A stretch of DNA of 64,000 nucleotides from the NCBI GenBank assembly GCA_000442125.1, contig KE546967.1:1550001-1614000 (forward strand). Direction: 5' to 3'. The notes under the pieces are model-generated. The model saw nothing but the letters and a program-made list of their open reading frames with translations, was not told where the DNA came from and made no database searches. The position numbers were made by a program, and so were the translations under genes. Shown piece by piece: positions 1-14,335 of the stretch (position 1 is its first letter; every line of letters starts with the position of its first letter). The DNA comes from Opeltia flavorubescens. Taxonomy: Eukaryota; Ascomycota; Lecanoromycetes; Teloschistales; Teloschistaceae.

Positions 1-3000
1 TATAGGCTATAGAGTAATATTTTTCTATTAAAATTAATCGAATATAAATAAACTATTTATAAGTTTTTAAATAATCCTTTAAAGTATATTTTATTATATA
101 TACTTTAATAGTATCGGTAGTAAAGGATCTAATTAATATTAATAGTATAGAAATTTTATATTAAATTAAAGTTTTTAAGTTTATATTTTTTATAGTAGAA
201 TTAAATAAATTATTTTAATTAAAATTTAATAATTATACTATTAATCTAATAAAAGATAAAAAGCTATTATATAAACTAATATATAACCTATTAAATAACG
301 AGTTAAAGAAATTATATCGATATTTTAAAAAAGCCTTTAAAAAAGGCTAGATCTAATATTTAATCTCGCCTATAAGAGCTCCTATCCTATTTATATTAAA
401 AAAGAATAATAGATTATATTTATATATAAATTATTATAGTTTAAATACAGTAATAATTAAAAATCGGTATTTACTTTTTTTAATTACTAAAATTTTAGAC
501 CGCTTATATAGCGTAAAAAGATTTATAAAAATAGATATATATAATATCTATTACTAAATTAGAATTAAATAAGAAAATAAATAAAAAATAATATTTTATA
601 CTAGATACGAGTATTTTAAATATTTTATTATATTTTTTAATTTAACAAATACTTTTATAACCTTTTAAATATATATTAATAAAGCGTTAGTAGGAATAAT
701 TAATATTTTTTATATAATATATTTAAATAATATCCTAATATATTTAGATTTTAAAAAAAAATACTAGAAATATATTTATATAATCTTACACTAGTTCTAT
801 AAATATTAATTATTTCTAAATCTAAAAAAATATATATTTAATATTAAATAACTAGAATTTCTAGAATATATTATATTATTTAAAAGAGTAGAAATAGATT
901 TTAAAAAAATAAATATAATTTAGAATTAATTTATTCTAAAATTATATAAAGATATTTAAATATTTTTAAATTTAATAAATTTCTATTAATAATTTATTAA
1001 ATATTATTCAAAGATTATAGCGTTTATAACTAATTTATTAATCGGTATAAAAAATAATAAAAAATTAGAGCTATTAAAATAGAATAATACCGTTTATAAA
1101 GCTTTTAAAAAATTAAAAAAAATTTTTACTATAGTACTATTATTAAAGTATTTCGATCTAATATATAAAATCCGGATTAAAATAAATACTTTAAATTTCN
1201 ATATTTCTAGTATTATAATTTAACTAGATAATAATAGAGTTTACTATCTAATAATTTTTTAATCGAGAAAAATAATAATAGTTAAATAAAATTATAAAAC
1301 TTATAATTAAAAGCTATTTACTATTATTAAAATCTTTAAATAATAGCGGTATTATTTTAAAAGAGTTTAATATACTATTAAAATATAATCCGATTATAAT
1401 AATTTAAAAAAATTTATACGTATTAAATAATTTAATAATAAATAATAACGCTAGATTATAAAATTAGTAGCTATAGATTTTAAAATCTTCTATCGAGCTA
1501 GAAAATCGAATCTAGTAGATTCCTTATTAAAAAGGCCGGATTATTAAAAAATTAACCCTAAAACTTTAACGATAATATCTATATTATAATAGAAGCTATC
1601 TTTTACTAATAATATATTATTTATACCGGCGATAATAAAAAAAATAAAGGTAGTATATTTATATAAAAAATATAAAAAAAAATTTAAAAAACTTTTATTA
1701 AAGGTTAATACCTTTAAAAAATTTAATAGTAGTTTACCGGTTTAAAAATTTTATAATATATTAGCGTTAATAATATTCTATAAAAATCTTATTAAAGGCT
1801 TTTAAAAAGAAAATTTACTTTTTAATAAAAAAAATATAATAAATCCTACTATTAGGATAGCTAATTATAAATAGTACGTCCTATATTAAATAATAAAGGA
1901 TACTACTTCTAGCGAAATAGCTTATAACGATAGATTAATAAATATAAAAAAAATAATTTTATAGTTTTAATAGGATAATAATTTTATTATTACTAGAAAA
2001 TATAATATTAAAAGCGTTTATAAAAAGAATTCTAAATATATAAAAGCCGGATTATAGAGTTTAAAAGTAAAAGGCGAGTTATTATTTTATAAATCCCTAT
2101 ATATTTTAAAAAATTCCGCTATTTATATAAAATTTATAATAAAACGTTATAATAATTTTTTAATTAAATATTTTAAAGCGGAGTAGATAATAAAACTACT
2201 TTACTACTAGTATTAATAATTTAATTTAAATAAAAAAATTAAAGAATATATACGGATATATAATATTTATTAATATATAAAAATATATTAGTATAAATTA
2301 TATAATAAACTATAATCTTTTTTTATTTCTAACAATTTATATTAAAAAATTATTTTAAATTTTATAACAAAATTACTATCGTTAAAATACTATATAAATA
2401 TAGTTAATACCGTATTAATTATAATAGATTAATATTCGAAAATAACTATATATATTTTTTATATAAAAACTATTAATATAGTAGAATTTATAAATTTATT
2501 TTTTAAAATAGTAATCTATAAAGGAATTATTTTAAAAGATATTATTAATAATAAAAGCTCGTTATTTATAAACGAATTCTAGTCTGAAATTTACTACCGC
2601 CTAAAAATAAAAAAAAAATTAAATACTATTTTCTATTTATAAATAAACGGTTAAATAAAACGTTAAAACTAATTATTAAAATACTATTTTTAAATCTATT
2701 TAAATAAAGAATAATTTAATTAAATAAAAATTTTTTTTATTACAGAATTTACATATAATAATAATATTTATTTTATTATTAGTAAAATATTATTTTTTTT
2801 AATAACTAAAGTATACCTAGATCTAGAATTTAACGTTACGAATAATATTTTTAAAAAAAAGGCCTATAAAGCCAGTATATTAATAGTAAAAAAATATATA
2901 AAGGAATTAATAGAATTATATAAAAAGCTAAACTAAAAATAATAAAAAATATAAAAAAAATAAGCGAAATATTATAATCGTTTTTATATAAATATAAAGT

Positions 3001-6000
3001 TTAGTTTAAATAATATAATATTTCTATTATTAAAGAATTTAAAACTAAAAAAGCTATTTAAAAAACTTATTTATTATTATACCGGATTATATTATATTAA
3101 AAAATATATTAATTTTTAAATATATAAACTACTATTACCGCTTGGTTCGCGTATTTATAATATCTTTTATATTTTTTTACTAGAGAAGTATTAGTAGAAA
3201 AAAAAATAAAAGATTTTTTAATATTTATTTCTAGAGCTTATAAATAATAAACTAGAATAAAAAATAAAAGTAATCCTAGATAAGCGTATTAAAAAATTAA
3301 AAAATAAAGCGGAATAGTATTTAATTAACTAAATAGATTAATTAAAAGAGTATAATTTATAATAGCTAAAATTAAATCTAATAAATACCAGGGATCTAGT
3401 AAAAAAATTTAACTAAAATTATAAAGAACCGCCGAAAAAACGTAGAAGAAAAAGCTAAATATTTTAATTATATTAGTTATTATTTTTTTTAAAACCTTTA
3501 ACGGGCTTTTCGCGGGTTTAAATAACGTTATATCTAGATAAAAAATAAATATAGAGAAAAATAATATAAATAATAAAGTTTATATTGAATTTTTAAAAGC
3601 TAATTAATTTATTTAAAAAAAACTTATTAAATATAAATTAAAAGCGAATTTAAAATAGTAAATAAAGTTTATTAAATTAAAATTTAAGCCTATTTAATAA
3701 AATAAATATTTACTAATAGTTATATCCTATTTAATTTTTTTACGCTATATTTCCGTATATTATTTTACAACTCGCTATACTTTTTTATTCTATAACTCGC
3801 TATATTTTTTTATTTTATAATTTACCGCGCTCTTTTATATTAATAAACTCTTAGTCTGCTTTTTTATATTAGCTCTATTAGCTAATAAAACTTTATTAGC
3901 GATTTTATCGGTAGTTATATAACGATAAAAAGTAGTATTATTTTTAGAAGTCTTCGGTATTTTAGAAGTTTTAGGTATTTTTAGAATTTAAAAGCCCTAA
4001 AGTTCTTTTTATAGCACCGGATTACCCTATTTAATTAGTAAAATAAATAGTTTAAAGAATAGAAGTTCTATATTAAAAATAGCTCTTCTCTCTTTATTAT
4101 ATATATCCTCCTTTATATTCCCTTCGTTAGTATTTCTATTAGTAGTTTACTGCTAGTTTAGTATAAAAAAGAATTAGTAGTTATAAAAATATTATTAGTA
4201 TTAAAAATTTAAAGGAACTAGTAATTAAAGCGGTATTATTCGATCGAGAAAGTATTATTTAATTTATTCCTTCTTCCTTAAAAATATTATTTAATTTATT
4301 CCTCTTTTTTTTAAAATATTATAGCCGAAGTTTTATTTAAAACGTTATAGCTAAAATTATTTTCTATTATTATATTAATCTTTATATATTCTAAACTAAT
4401 TTAAAAGCGATAAAATAAAATATAAACCTATAATTTATAATATTAAAGTAAATTATAGATCTATATCTACCCTTTATTAAATCGTACCTCTAGATTAGCC
4501 GCTTTCTACCGTATTTTTTCTACTCGCTAGCGCAACTATTATTCCTATTTTTTTATTTAATTTAGAATCGCTTTTAGCTTTAACAGGTTATTTAATTAGG
4601 TGGATAATAAAAAACAGTTTATAATAGTCGGCGCTCTAATATTTAACTTTAAAGGCCTTAATAAAACCGGGTTTTACAACCGCTAAAAGAAATTAATAGA
4701 GAATAATAGAATTTAATATAATAAATATAAATATACTAGATTTAATAAACTAGCCGGCTTTTTTATAAAAATAAACTACTTTTAATTAGTTTAGTTACTA
4801 TTTAAAACTTTTTTTAAATTATTACTAGAAACCGACTATTATTTTAGATTTAAATAAAATTCTCGCTAGAGCTAAATAATATAACGGGTTACCGCTTTAC
4901 GCTATTTAACTACCGATTAGTTTAAAACAAAATTACTAAAAAAATTAGCTTTTAAAAATATATAAAATAATATTAAAAGCTTTAATATAAATTTAATAAT
5001 AAATTTAGCGGAAAAATTAATTAATATTAAATTCGAGTAGGCTATTATTAAAGGTTATATAAAAAGTAATAAAAATTGTATTAAATTTTATTAACTAAAT
5101 TTCTAATTATTAAATACCGCTTTTATTATAAAAAATACTTTATTTAAAAGTAATTAATTAAGATTTAATAATAAAATTTTATTATACTAGCTATAGGTTA
5201 ATAGTAAATAAATTAAAGATAAAAAATTTAATAATAATTTATTATAATATAATAAAAGTTTATTTTTATCGCTACTAAATATTATAGATTCGAATTTTTT
5301 TTTTTTTTTTTATTTTTTCTATTTATACTATTTAAACGGACCTTCTTTTCTTATAAAAAAATATTTATTATATAAAAATTATTAAAGCGAGTAGGATTAA
5401 ATATATAAATTTATTTATAAAATTTCTAATTCTATAAAAGTTTTTAAAATCTATTATTAAATTATTTAAAATTTTAAAATAAAGTTTTTTTCGCTAAAAA
5501 ATCTAAAAAAAAATTTTTACTTTAATTTATAAATAAACCTCGACTATAAAAAAATAAATCTAAATTTAAATAAAAAAAATAATAAGCTTTTATAAATATA
5601 AATACTTAATAATCTATATATAATATATTATTTTTCCGCTTTAACTCGCGTATTTATTATTTAAAATTACGGATTTTTTAATAAAAGTTTTTTTATTTAG
5701 TAAAATTCTAGCGGGTTTCGCGTAAAAGTTTATTATTATAAATTAATAGTAGATTAGTTTAACTATTAGTTAAATTTATATTTTAGTTATAAATTTAGAG
5801 ATTTCGAGCTATTTTTATTAGCTTTTTATTTATAAAAGATATAGAATTCTATTTTTAAATAATATTTAAATATTTTTAAATATATCTAAAATACTTTTAT
5901 ACTATTAGTTATATAAAGTAAAAAATTTAGATAAAATTAATATAAAATAATTAATATATTAGTAAATTTATTATTAAATAATCTTGAGTATTTTTATAAT

Positions 6001-7022
6001 TTTAGCGGTATATATAATATAAAAGCTCTATATACTTTTTCCGATATAATATATATAGAATTTTATTATTAAAAAACGCAGCTTTTAATAACACGCGGAA
6101 GTAATAATTATATAGTAAAGGCTTTATATTAGGTTAAATTTATAATTTAAATAGATATTTAAATTTTAAATTATTATATAAAAACTTTATTTATTAAAAA
6201 ATAAATATAAAAATAAAAGAAACTTATTATTGATATTTTTAAAAACTTTACTACTAATAAATTTACTACTATTAAATAAATTATTAAATATTATATTATT
6301 TATAATAATTAGTAAAGAAAAAAAAAAAAGATTTTTATAAAGATCTATATTTATCTACTAGTATAATTACTAGCCCTTCTTATATTATACTAAAATAAAG
6401 TTTATATATTAAATAAAAAGGGGTTTTTAACCCTTTTAACTATAATAATAATATAATATTTTTTTTATTTTTTTCCTATCTATAAAGGTATATATAATAT
6501 TATAAACCTTTAATAGACTTTTAATAGAATTTTAATAATAAAAAAGTAATAAAAACTAGTAATTATTTTTATAGTAATAGTATTACTATAAATAATTTTT
6601 TTTTTTCTTTTTTCTACTAGATTTTAAACGGTTTTTAATAAATATTTATTTAAATATTCTAAATAGCTTAAATTATTTCTAAACCTCGATATTAAGATTA
6701 ATATTTTAAAAAAAAAGGTAATTATTATTATTAAATTATAAAAGTAGTTAGTATTTTAATTTTAGATAAAAATTATATAATAGAAATAAAATATTAAATT
6801 ACTAGTATAACGGGCTCTTTAAAAAAGTTAAACGGGGTTATTTAAATAATTATTATCTAGTATAAAATAAATATATTTTTAAATATATAGCGATCCCTTT
6901 TACTTTTTATTAAAAAATAAAAATTAGTTCTTTAATATATTTAAATATATACGCTATAGATAATTTTTCTATAATAATTTACGTTTCTAAATTAGTTTGA
7001 TTATATCTAGTATATTACAATT
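1..7022 (+). mobile_element. Ty3/Gypsy chromovirus-like retrotransposon fossil, copy A
   Basis: RIP-destroyed LTR retrotransposon on the plus strand; its left LTR and gag lie beyond the window. Parts visible by residual pattern: a reverse-transcriptase-like block about 340-900, RNase H and linker to about 2,050, an integrase region about 2,060-3,120, a chromodomain-like stretch with a basic tail about 3,120-3,480, a further 3 kb without recognisable domains, and a right LTR at about 6,554-7,022. Copy B matches it in inverse orientation over most of its length (for example 1,800-2,060 with 15,170-15,440, and 3,130-3,480 with 14,030-14,335). It is thoroughly broken, with very many breaks, and is old. 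Confidence 0.8.
6554..7022 (+). repeat. LTR of copy A (right end)
   Basis: About 470 bases, beginning near ACTAGTAATTATTTTTATAG. It is repeated in the same orientation at about 9,430-9,900 and inverted at about 10,405-10,870 and 19,058-19,350. The internal sequence just left of it also matches copy B next to its left LTR, which fixes it as the 3' LTR of copy A. Exact ends are blurred by RIP. Confidence 0.75.
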
Positions 7023-9429
7023 TCGAAATATAAATTTTATATCCTTTTTTTTTTTATTTTATTCCTTTTTTTTTAATTAAAGTAGCTATTTAATCCGTTT
7101 TACTAAATATAAAATAAATATTATATTCTTCTATTATATTATAACCCGCTTAATATAAATAATTATTAGATTAATAATTATTTATTTTTAGCTTTATATT
7201 ATTAGTAATATATATAGGTAATATATTTATATTTAAATATTAATATTATATAAGTTTCGGTATTTTCTTAAAATATTAGTAAAGCCGAGATTTAAATTTT
7301 AGTTATCGTTTTTTTTCTAAAAAGTTATATTTCTAATATAAACTTCTAGATAAAATAATTAAATAATATTTTAGATATTAAATTCTTTATAAATTTTTAA
7401 TATCGATAAATTTTTTTTAAAGCTATACGTTCTAATTTAACTCGATATTTTATTTAATAAAATATTAGTATTTTATATTTTAATATATTATTTTTTTATA
7501 TTATTTTTTTTATATCTAATAGTTTAAAACTTTTAAAAAAAGAATTTAAAAATTAGGTTATTAAAATATTATTAGCGTATTAAATTTATAGAATATTTAG
7601 GTTTTATATATTATCTCTTATAGTAAACGCTATTATTAGCTATTATAGATAATAATTATAGAAATAACTAAATTAAAAAAAAATAATAAATTATAAATTT
7701 TATATACGGTTTTATAAATAATTTAAACTATTTTAAAATTTAATTTTAATAGTATTAATCTAAATTCTATTAATAATTCGTTTAATATATATAGCTTTTT
7801 ATAATACCGCTATTCTATTATTTTTTTATTTTAAAAAATATAGCTTTAGGGTTTAAAGGTTTATATACGATTTTATAATTAATATACTCCCGTTTATAGA
7901 ATAACTAGTAGTATAATAACTATATAAACTTTTATATATAAGTTATAGCCGATTATTAGGCCGAGTTTTATATTATTACTAATTTTAAGACTATAAATTA
8001 ATAAAAGAACTTTACGGAACCGCGTTTATTAAAAAAATTAGTTTAGTTTTAAATTAAAGAGAATAAGATTATTTAAAAAATATATAGTAATATATTTAAA
8101 TAATATAATTACTCGTTATATTAAATAAGTTTTTAGCGTTTATCTATAAGAATTTATTATAGTAAAAAGTAGCTATAGAAGATTATAATATAAATACGAC
8201 CTTTATATTATAACTAGTAGTAGTATAAATTATTAATTTTCTTTAAATATTATCTATTAATTCTTTTATTAATTATATAAAAAGAGTAATTAAAACTTTA
8301 AATAATTTTATTAAATAGATTTTAGAATTTTTCTATTATTAGCGGATAGACTAAATAAATAATATAAAATTGCTAGATTAAACGACTTTAATTTTTTATA
8401 AATTTAAATAACTAGAATTATAATTTTAATTATAAAGCGTATTATATATTACGCGAATATTTATAAAGCCGTTTTAAAAGATATAGAATTAGATTTTATT
8501 TAATAAAAAGATAAAATAAATATATTAAATATTTTAAATAAATTAAATTAAATTAAATTTCTAGTTTATTTATTTATTAACGACTATTTAGATATTAAAG
8601 AGCGAGATAATATTAGCAGCCGAGTCCTAATAATCTATATATTATACTATCCCGCTGAAGTTAATATACCCGAAATATAAATATAAAAATAATATAATAA
8701 AAATTTTAATAATTATATCTTTTTAACTAGTATATTTAATATATATTACTATAATATATTATTTATAAAAAATATAAAAGTTATAAATATACTATTAGTA
8801 TATATTATTTAATTATTTAAAATTATAGTTTTAATAAAAATTAAACTATTTCTTTTATATATTATAATTCTAGTATTAAACTTTTTTTAGATAATTTCGG
8901 CTAAAATTAAAATATTTTAAAAAATTATATTTTATCTTCGCCGTCGGATTTTAAAAATAAATATACTAGACTCCTACTAGAATTTGAACCTAGAATCTCT
9001 AGGATATAATAAAAATACTCGAGAATTATAACTACTAAATTATAGAAAATATTAATAAAATTTACTAAATTAATATAATATACTAATTTTTTATATAAAA
9101 ATAAAATTTAAATTTTATAATTTATAAATTATATATTATATTAATTATATTAATTATAGTAATAATTAATAGAATTAATTTAATATATCTAATAATAAAA
9201 TTATTCGCTAAATATCTAGAAACTAATCGCGTATATAATATACCCTCGGTTTCGACTACTAGAATAAGCGTTTTAATATTAAGGGCCCTTAATTTTACGG
9301 GGCTAGCCGAATTAATATTTTATAGATAAACTCGTTTTATTAATTAAACTTATTATTTCGATTGAATTTTTACTACTATATAAAAGGTTTTATTCAATTT
9401 TTTTTATTATAATAGCTTCTTCTATAATT
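7023..9429. other. RIP-mutated sequence, no gene seen
   Basis: AT-rich, CA/TG-depleted sequence between the right LTR of copy A and an isolated LTR. I recognise no element structure here other than the tRNA-like sequence at 8,969-9,049. It may be flanking repeat DNA or an internal part of another decayed element bounded by the LTRs at 6,554 and 9,430. Confidence 0.6.
8969..9049 (-). tRNA. tRNA-like fossil (RIP-mutated)
   Basis: On the minus strand there is a near-perfect T arm (CTAGG, loop TTCAAAT, TCTAG) that contains a B-box-like GGTTCAAATTC. An A-box-like TTTAGTAGTTA lies about 40 bases upstream. The anticodon arm is long (CTCGA paired with TAGAG at 4 of 5 positions, with a 17-base loop that could include a short intron), and a 7-bp acceptor stem pairs at 6 positions if G-U is allowed. 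The amino acid cannot be read because the loop is degraded. Transcription is unlikely. It could be a tRNA pseudogene or the head of a tRNA-derived SINE. Confidence 0.4.
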
Positions 9430-9900
9430 AACTAGTAACTATTTTTATAGTTAATAGTATTACTATAAATAATTCTTTTTTTTTTTTTCTACTAGATTTT
9501 AAACGGTTTTTAATAAATATTAATTTAAATATTTTAAATAGTTTAAATTACTTTTAAACCCCGATATTAAAGTTAATATTTTAAAAAAAAAAGTAATTAT
9601 TATTATTAAATTATAGAAATAGTTAGTATTTAAACTCTAGATAAAAATTATATAATAGAAATAATATATTAAATTATATATAATAGGCTTTTTAAAAAAC
9701 CTAAATAGAATTATTTAAATAATTACTATCTAATATAAAATAAATATATTTTTAGGTATATAATAATCCCTTTTATTTTCTATTTAAAAATAAAAGTTAG
9801 TTTTTTAATATATTTAAATATATACGCTATAAATAGTTTTTTTATAATAGTTTACGCTTTTAAATTGATTTAATTGCATCTAATATATTATAAATATACG
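9430..9900 (+). repeat. Isolated LTR of the same Gypsy family
   Basis: About 470 bases in direct orientation with the LTR at 6,554-7,022, and inverted relative to the two LTRs of copy B. No recognisable internal region adjoins it on the right. It may be a solo LTR left by recombination or the stub of a third copy. It is RIP-mutated like its relatives. Confidence 0.65.
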
Positions 9901-10404
9901 GAGGCTTTAAACGAGGCTATTTAATATAACAATAAAACGTTTATTAAAAACGAATTTCTAGTAGTATTTATATTATTTAGAAGAAAAGTATTTATATAAA
10001 AAACAATCGGATTTATATAAAGAAAAATAGACCTTTTTCTATATAAACCGGCGGTTATTTTTTAAAAAATTACGCTAGCTATTCCTACCCCTACTATTTC
10101 GCCGCGCTCGTCGCCGCTACTATTTATTATATTAAAAAATCTTCGTTAATACTAGTTATAATATAAAAAGTTCCTATAATATAATATTTTATTTAATTTA
10201 CTAGATAAATTTATAAAAGGATATATAATAATTACGCGGGTAGGCGATTTATAAAGGAAATAATAAATTATAGAATATAAAATAAAATAATAACGTTTTA
10301 TATATAAAAAATCTAAATAGAATATCCTTTAAACTAGCGGCGTTTTATTATTTATTAAAGCTCGCGTAATAAATAACCAGCGAGTTAACTAAAAGGTTAT
10401 ATAT
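9901..10404. other. RIP-mutated spacer
   Basis: AT-rich sequence between the isolated LTR and the left LTR of copy B. A slightly more GC-rich patch near 10,070-10,120 contains several CG dinucleotides that CpA-directed RIP would leave untouched. No gene is visible. Confidence 0.5.
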
Positions 10405-10870
10405 ATAATATATTAAATACAATTAAACCAATTTAAAAGCGTGAACTATTATAAAAAAACTATTTATAGTATATATATTTAAATATATTAAAAAATTAAT
10501 TTTTATTTTTTAATAGAAAATAAAAGGGGATCGTTATATATTTAAAAATATATTTACTTTATACTAGATAGTAATTATTTAAATAACTTTATTTAGGCCT
10601 TTTAAAGGGCCCGCTATACTAGTAATTTAATATATTATTTTTATTATATAATTTCTACCTAAAGTCTAAATACTAATTACTTCTATAGTTTAATAGTAAT
10701 AATTATTTCTTTTTTTAAAATACTATTTTTAATATTAAAATTTAGAAGTATTTTAAACTATTTAAAATATATAAATAAATATTCGTTAAAAACTGTTTAA
10801 AATCTAGTAAGAAAAAGGAGAAAAAAAATTATTACAGTAATATTATTAACTGTAGAAATAGTTACTAGTT
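10405..10870 (-). repeat. Left LTR of copy B (its 3' LTR)
   Basis: Inverted relative to the LTRs at 6,554 and 9,430, with matching landmarks such as the AAAAGGGGATCG stretch near 10,526 and GGGCCCGCTATACTAGTAAT near 10,608. The internal sequence to its right (10,880-11,100) matches the region left of the copy A LTR in inverse orientation. Confidence 0.75.
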
Positions 10871-13800
10871 TCCGTTATTTTTTTATTATTAAAATTCCGC
10901 TAAAGGCCCGTTAAAGGCTTACGGTATTATATATACTTTTATAGTAGGAAAAAAGTAGAAAAAACGTTATATTATTATTATAGTTAAAGGGGTTGAAAAC
11001 CCTTTTTTATTTAATATATAAATTTTACTTTAGTATAATATAGAAGGGATTAGTAATTATACTAATAGATAAATATAGGCTTTTATAGAAATTTTTTTTT
11101 TTTTCTTTTTTATTAGTTATCGTAGATATTATAATATCGAATAGTTTATCTAGTAGTAGTAAATCCGTTAGTAGTAAAACTTTTAGAGATATTAATAGTA
11201 GATTTTTTCTATTTTTATATTTATTTTTTAATAGATAAAACTTTTATATAATAATTTAAACTTTAAATAACTATTTAAATTATAATTTAACTCGGTATAG
11301 AGTTTTTATTATATAGCTATTACTTCCGCGCGTTATTAGGGGCTGCGTCTCTTAATAATAAAATTCTATATATATTATACCGGAAAAAGTATACGGGGCT
11401 TTTATACTATATATACCGCTAGAATTATAAAAATATTCGAGGTTATTTAATAATAAGTTCGTTAATATATTAATTATTTTATATTAATTTTATCTAGATT
11501 CCTTATTTTATACGGCTAATAGTATAGAAATATTTTAAATATATTTAAAAATATTTAGATATTATTTAAAAATAGAATTCTATATTTTTTATAAATAAAA
11601 AGCTAGTAAAAATAGCTTAGAATTTTTAAACTTATAGTTAAAATATAAATTTAATTAATAGTTAAACTAATTTATTATTAATTTATAATAATAAACTTTT
11701 ATATAAAGCCCGCCGGGATTTTATTAAATAAAAAAACTTTTATTAAAAAATCTATAATTTTAAATAATAAGTACGTAAATTAAAGCGGGAGAATAGTATA
11801 TTATATATAAGTCGTTAATTATCTATATTTATAAAAATTTATCGTCTTCTTTATTTAAATTTAAATTTATTTTCTCGCGGCTAAAATTTATTTATAGATT
11901 AAAATAAAGATTTTTTTTTAAATTTTTTAACGGGAGAGGCTTTATTCTAAAATCCCGAATAATTTAATAATAGATTTTAGGAGCTTTTATAGAATTAGAA
12001 ATCCTATAAATAAACTCGCGTATTTAATTCTACTCGCTCTAATAGTTTTTATATAGTAAGTATTTCTTTATAAAAAAAGGAAATCTATTTAAACGATATA
12101 GATAGGAGGAATAAAAAAAAAAAAAAAAGTCTAAACTTATAATAGTTAATAGCGATAAAAACGAATCTTTATTATATTATAATAAATTATTATTAAATTT
12201 TTTACCTTTAACTCGTTCGCTATTAATTTATAGCTAATACGATAAAATTTTACTATTAAGTCTTAGTTAATTACTTCTAGATAGAATATTTTTTATAATA
12301 AAAGCGGTATTTAATAGCTAGGAACTCGGTTAATAAAATTTAATATAGTTTTTATTATTTTTTACGTAACTTTTAATAATAATCTACCCGGATCTAATAT
12401 TAATTAATTTTTCTACTAGATTTATTATTAAATTTATATTAGGGCCTCTAATATTACCTTGTATACTTTTAAAGGCTGATCTTTTTAATAACTTCGCTTT
12501 AAACTAGTTAATAGCTGAGTAATATAAAGCGGTAGCCTATTATACCGTTTAGCTCTAATAAAAACCTCGTTTAGATTTAAAACAATAGTCAGTTTCTAGT
12601 AACAATTTAAAAAAGGTCTTAAATAGTAGCTAGACTAATTAAAAATAGTCTATTTTTATAAAAGGGCCGGCTAGCCCGTTAAATCTAATATATTTATTTT
12701 TATATTAAATTTTATAATTTTCTATTAATTTTTTTTAATAGTTATAAAACCCGGCTTTATTAAAGTCTTTAAAATTAAATATTAGAGCGCCNATTATTAT
12801 AAACTATCCTTTATTATTTATTTAGCTAAATAACCTATTAAAGCTAAAAGCGACTCTAAATTAAATAGAAAAATAAAAGAAATAGCTACGCTAGCGAGCG
12901 GAAAGAATATAGCGGAGAATAGCTAACCTAGGGGTATAATTTAGTAAAAGATAGATATAAACCTATAATTTACTTCGGTATTATAAGCTATAGATTTATA
13001 TTCCGCCCTATCGCCTTTAAATTAGTTTAGGATATATAAAAATTAGTATAGTAATAGAAAACGGCTTCAGCTATAGCGCCTTAAAAACTTCGGTTATAGT
13101 ATTTTAAAAAAGAAAAAAACGAATTAAACGATATCTTTAAAAAAAAAGAAATAAATTAAATAATACCTCTTTAATTAAATAATACCGTTATTATTAACTT
13201 TTTTAATTTTTTAATGCTAATAATATTTTTATAGCTACTAATTCTTTTTTATACTAAACTAGTAGTAAATTATTAATAGAAATATTAATAAAGGGAATTA
13301 CTAATAGAAATACTAATAAAAGGAACCACTGATAGAAATACTAACGAAGGGGATATAAAAGAGGATATATATAATAAAGGAAAGAGGAGCCTCCGGTATA
13401 AAACCTTTATCTTTAAGGCTATCTATTTTACTAATAGAATAGGTCTATTTAATACTATAAAAAGGGCTTTAAAGCTTTTAAACTTTAAAAATATCTAAAA
13501 CTTTTAAGATATTAAAGATTTTAAAGAGCTATATTACTTTTTATTATCGTATAATTACTAATAAAGTTATTAATAAAATTTTATTAATTAATAAAGCTAA
13601 TATAAAAAAGCAGACCGAAAATTTATTAATATAAAAAAGCGCGGTAAATTATAGAATAAAAGAGTATAGCGAGTTATAGAATAAAGGAGCGTGGCGAGTT
13701 ATAGAATAAAGGAGCGTAGTATAAAAAAACTAGATAGGATATAGCTATTAATAAGCGTTTATTTTATTAAATAGGTTTAAATTTTAGTTTAATAAACTCT

Positions 13801-14335
13801 ATTTACTATTTTAAATTTGCTTTTAATTTATATTTAATAAGTTTTTTTTAAATAAACTAATTAATTTTTAAAAATTTAATATAAATTTCGTTATTTATAT
13901 TATTTTTTCCTATATTTATTTTTTATCTAGGTATAATATTATTAAAGCTTATAAAGAGCCTATTAAAGATTTTAAAAGGAATAACAGCTAATATAATTAA
14001 AATATTTAGTTTTTCCTCCTGCGTTTTTTTAGCGGTTCCTTATAGCTTTAATTAAATTTTTTTACTAAATTTCTAGTATTTATTAAATTTAATTTCGGTT
14101 ATTATAAATTATACTTTTTTAACTAACTTACCTAGCTAATTAAGTACTATTCTATTTTACCTTTAGATCTTTTAATATACTTATTTAAAATCGTTTTTAC
14201 TTTTTATTCTAGCTTATTATCTATAAACTCCGGAAGTAAATACTAAAAAATCTTTTACCTTTTCCTCTATTAATACTTCTCTAGTAAAGAAATTTAAAAG
14301 ATATTATAAATACGTAAATTAAGCGGTAATAGTAA

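Noticed and set aside
1-14000. CRISPR-like or satellite array in the AT-rich block
   Set aside because: The repeats are dispersed LTR copies and simple AT runs; there is no regular repeat-spacer pattern.
1-14300. Mitochondrial DNA insert as the cause of AT richness
   Set aside because: CA/TG depletion on both strands and inverted LTR element copies explain the composition; no mitochondrial gene pattern was seen.
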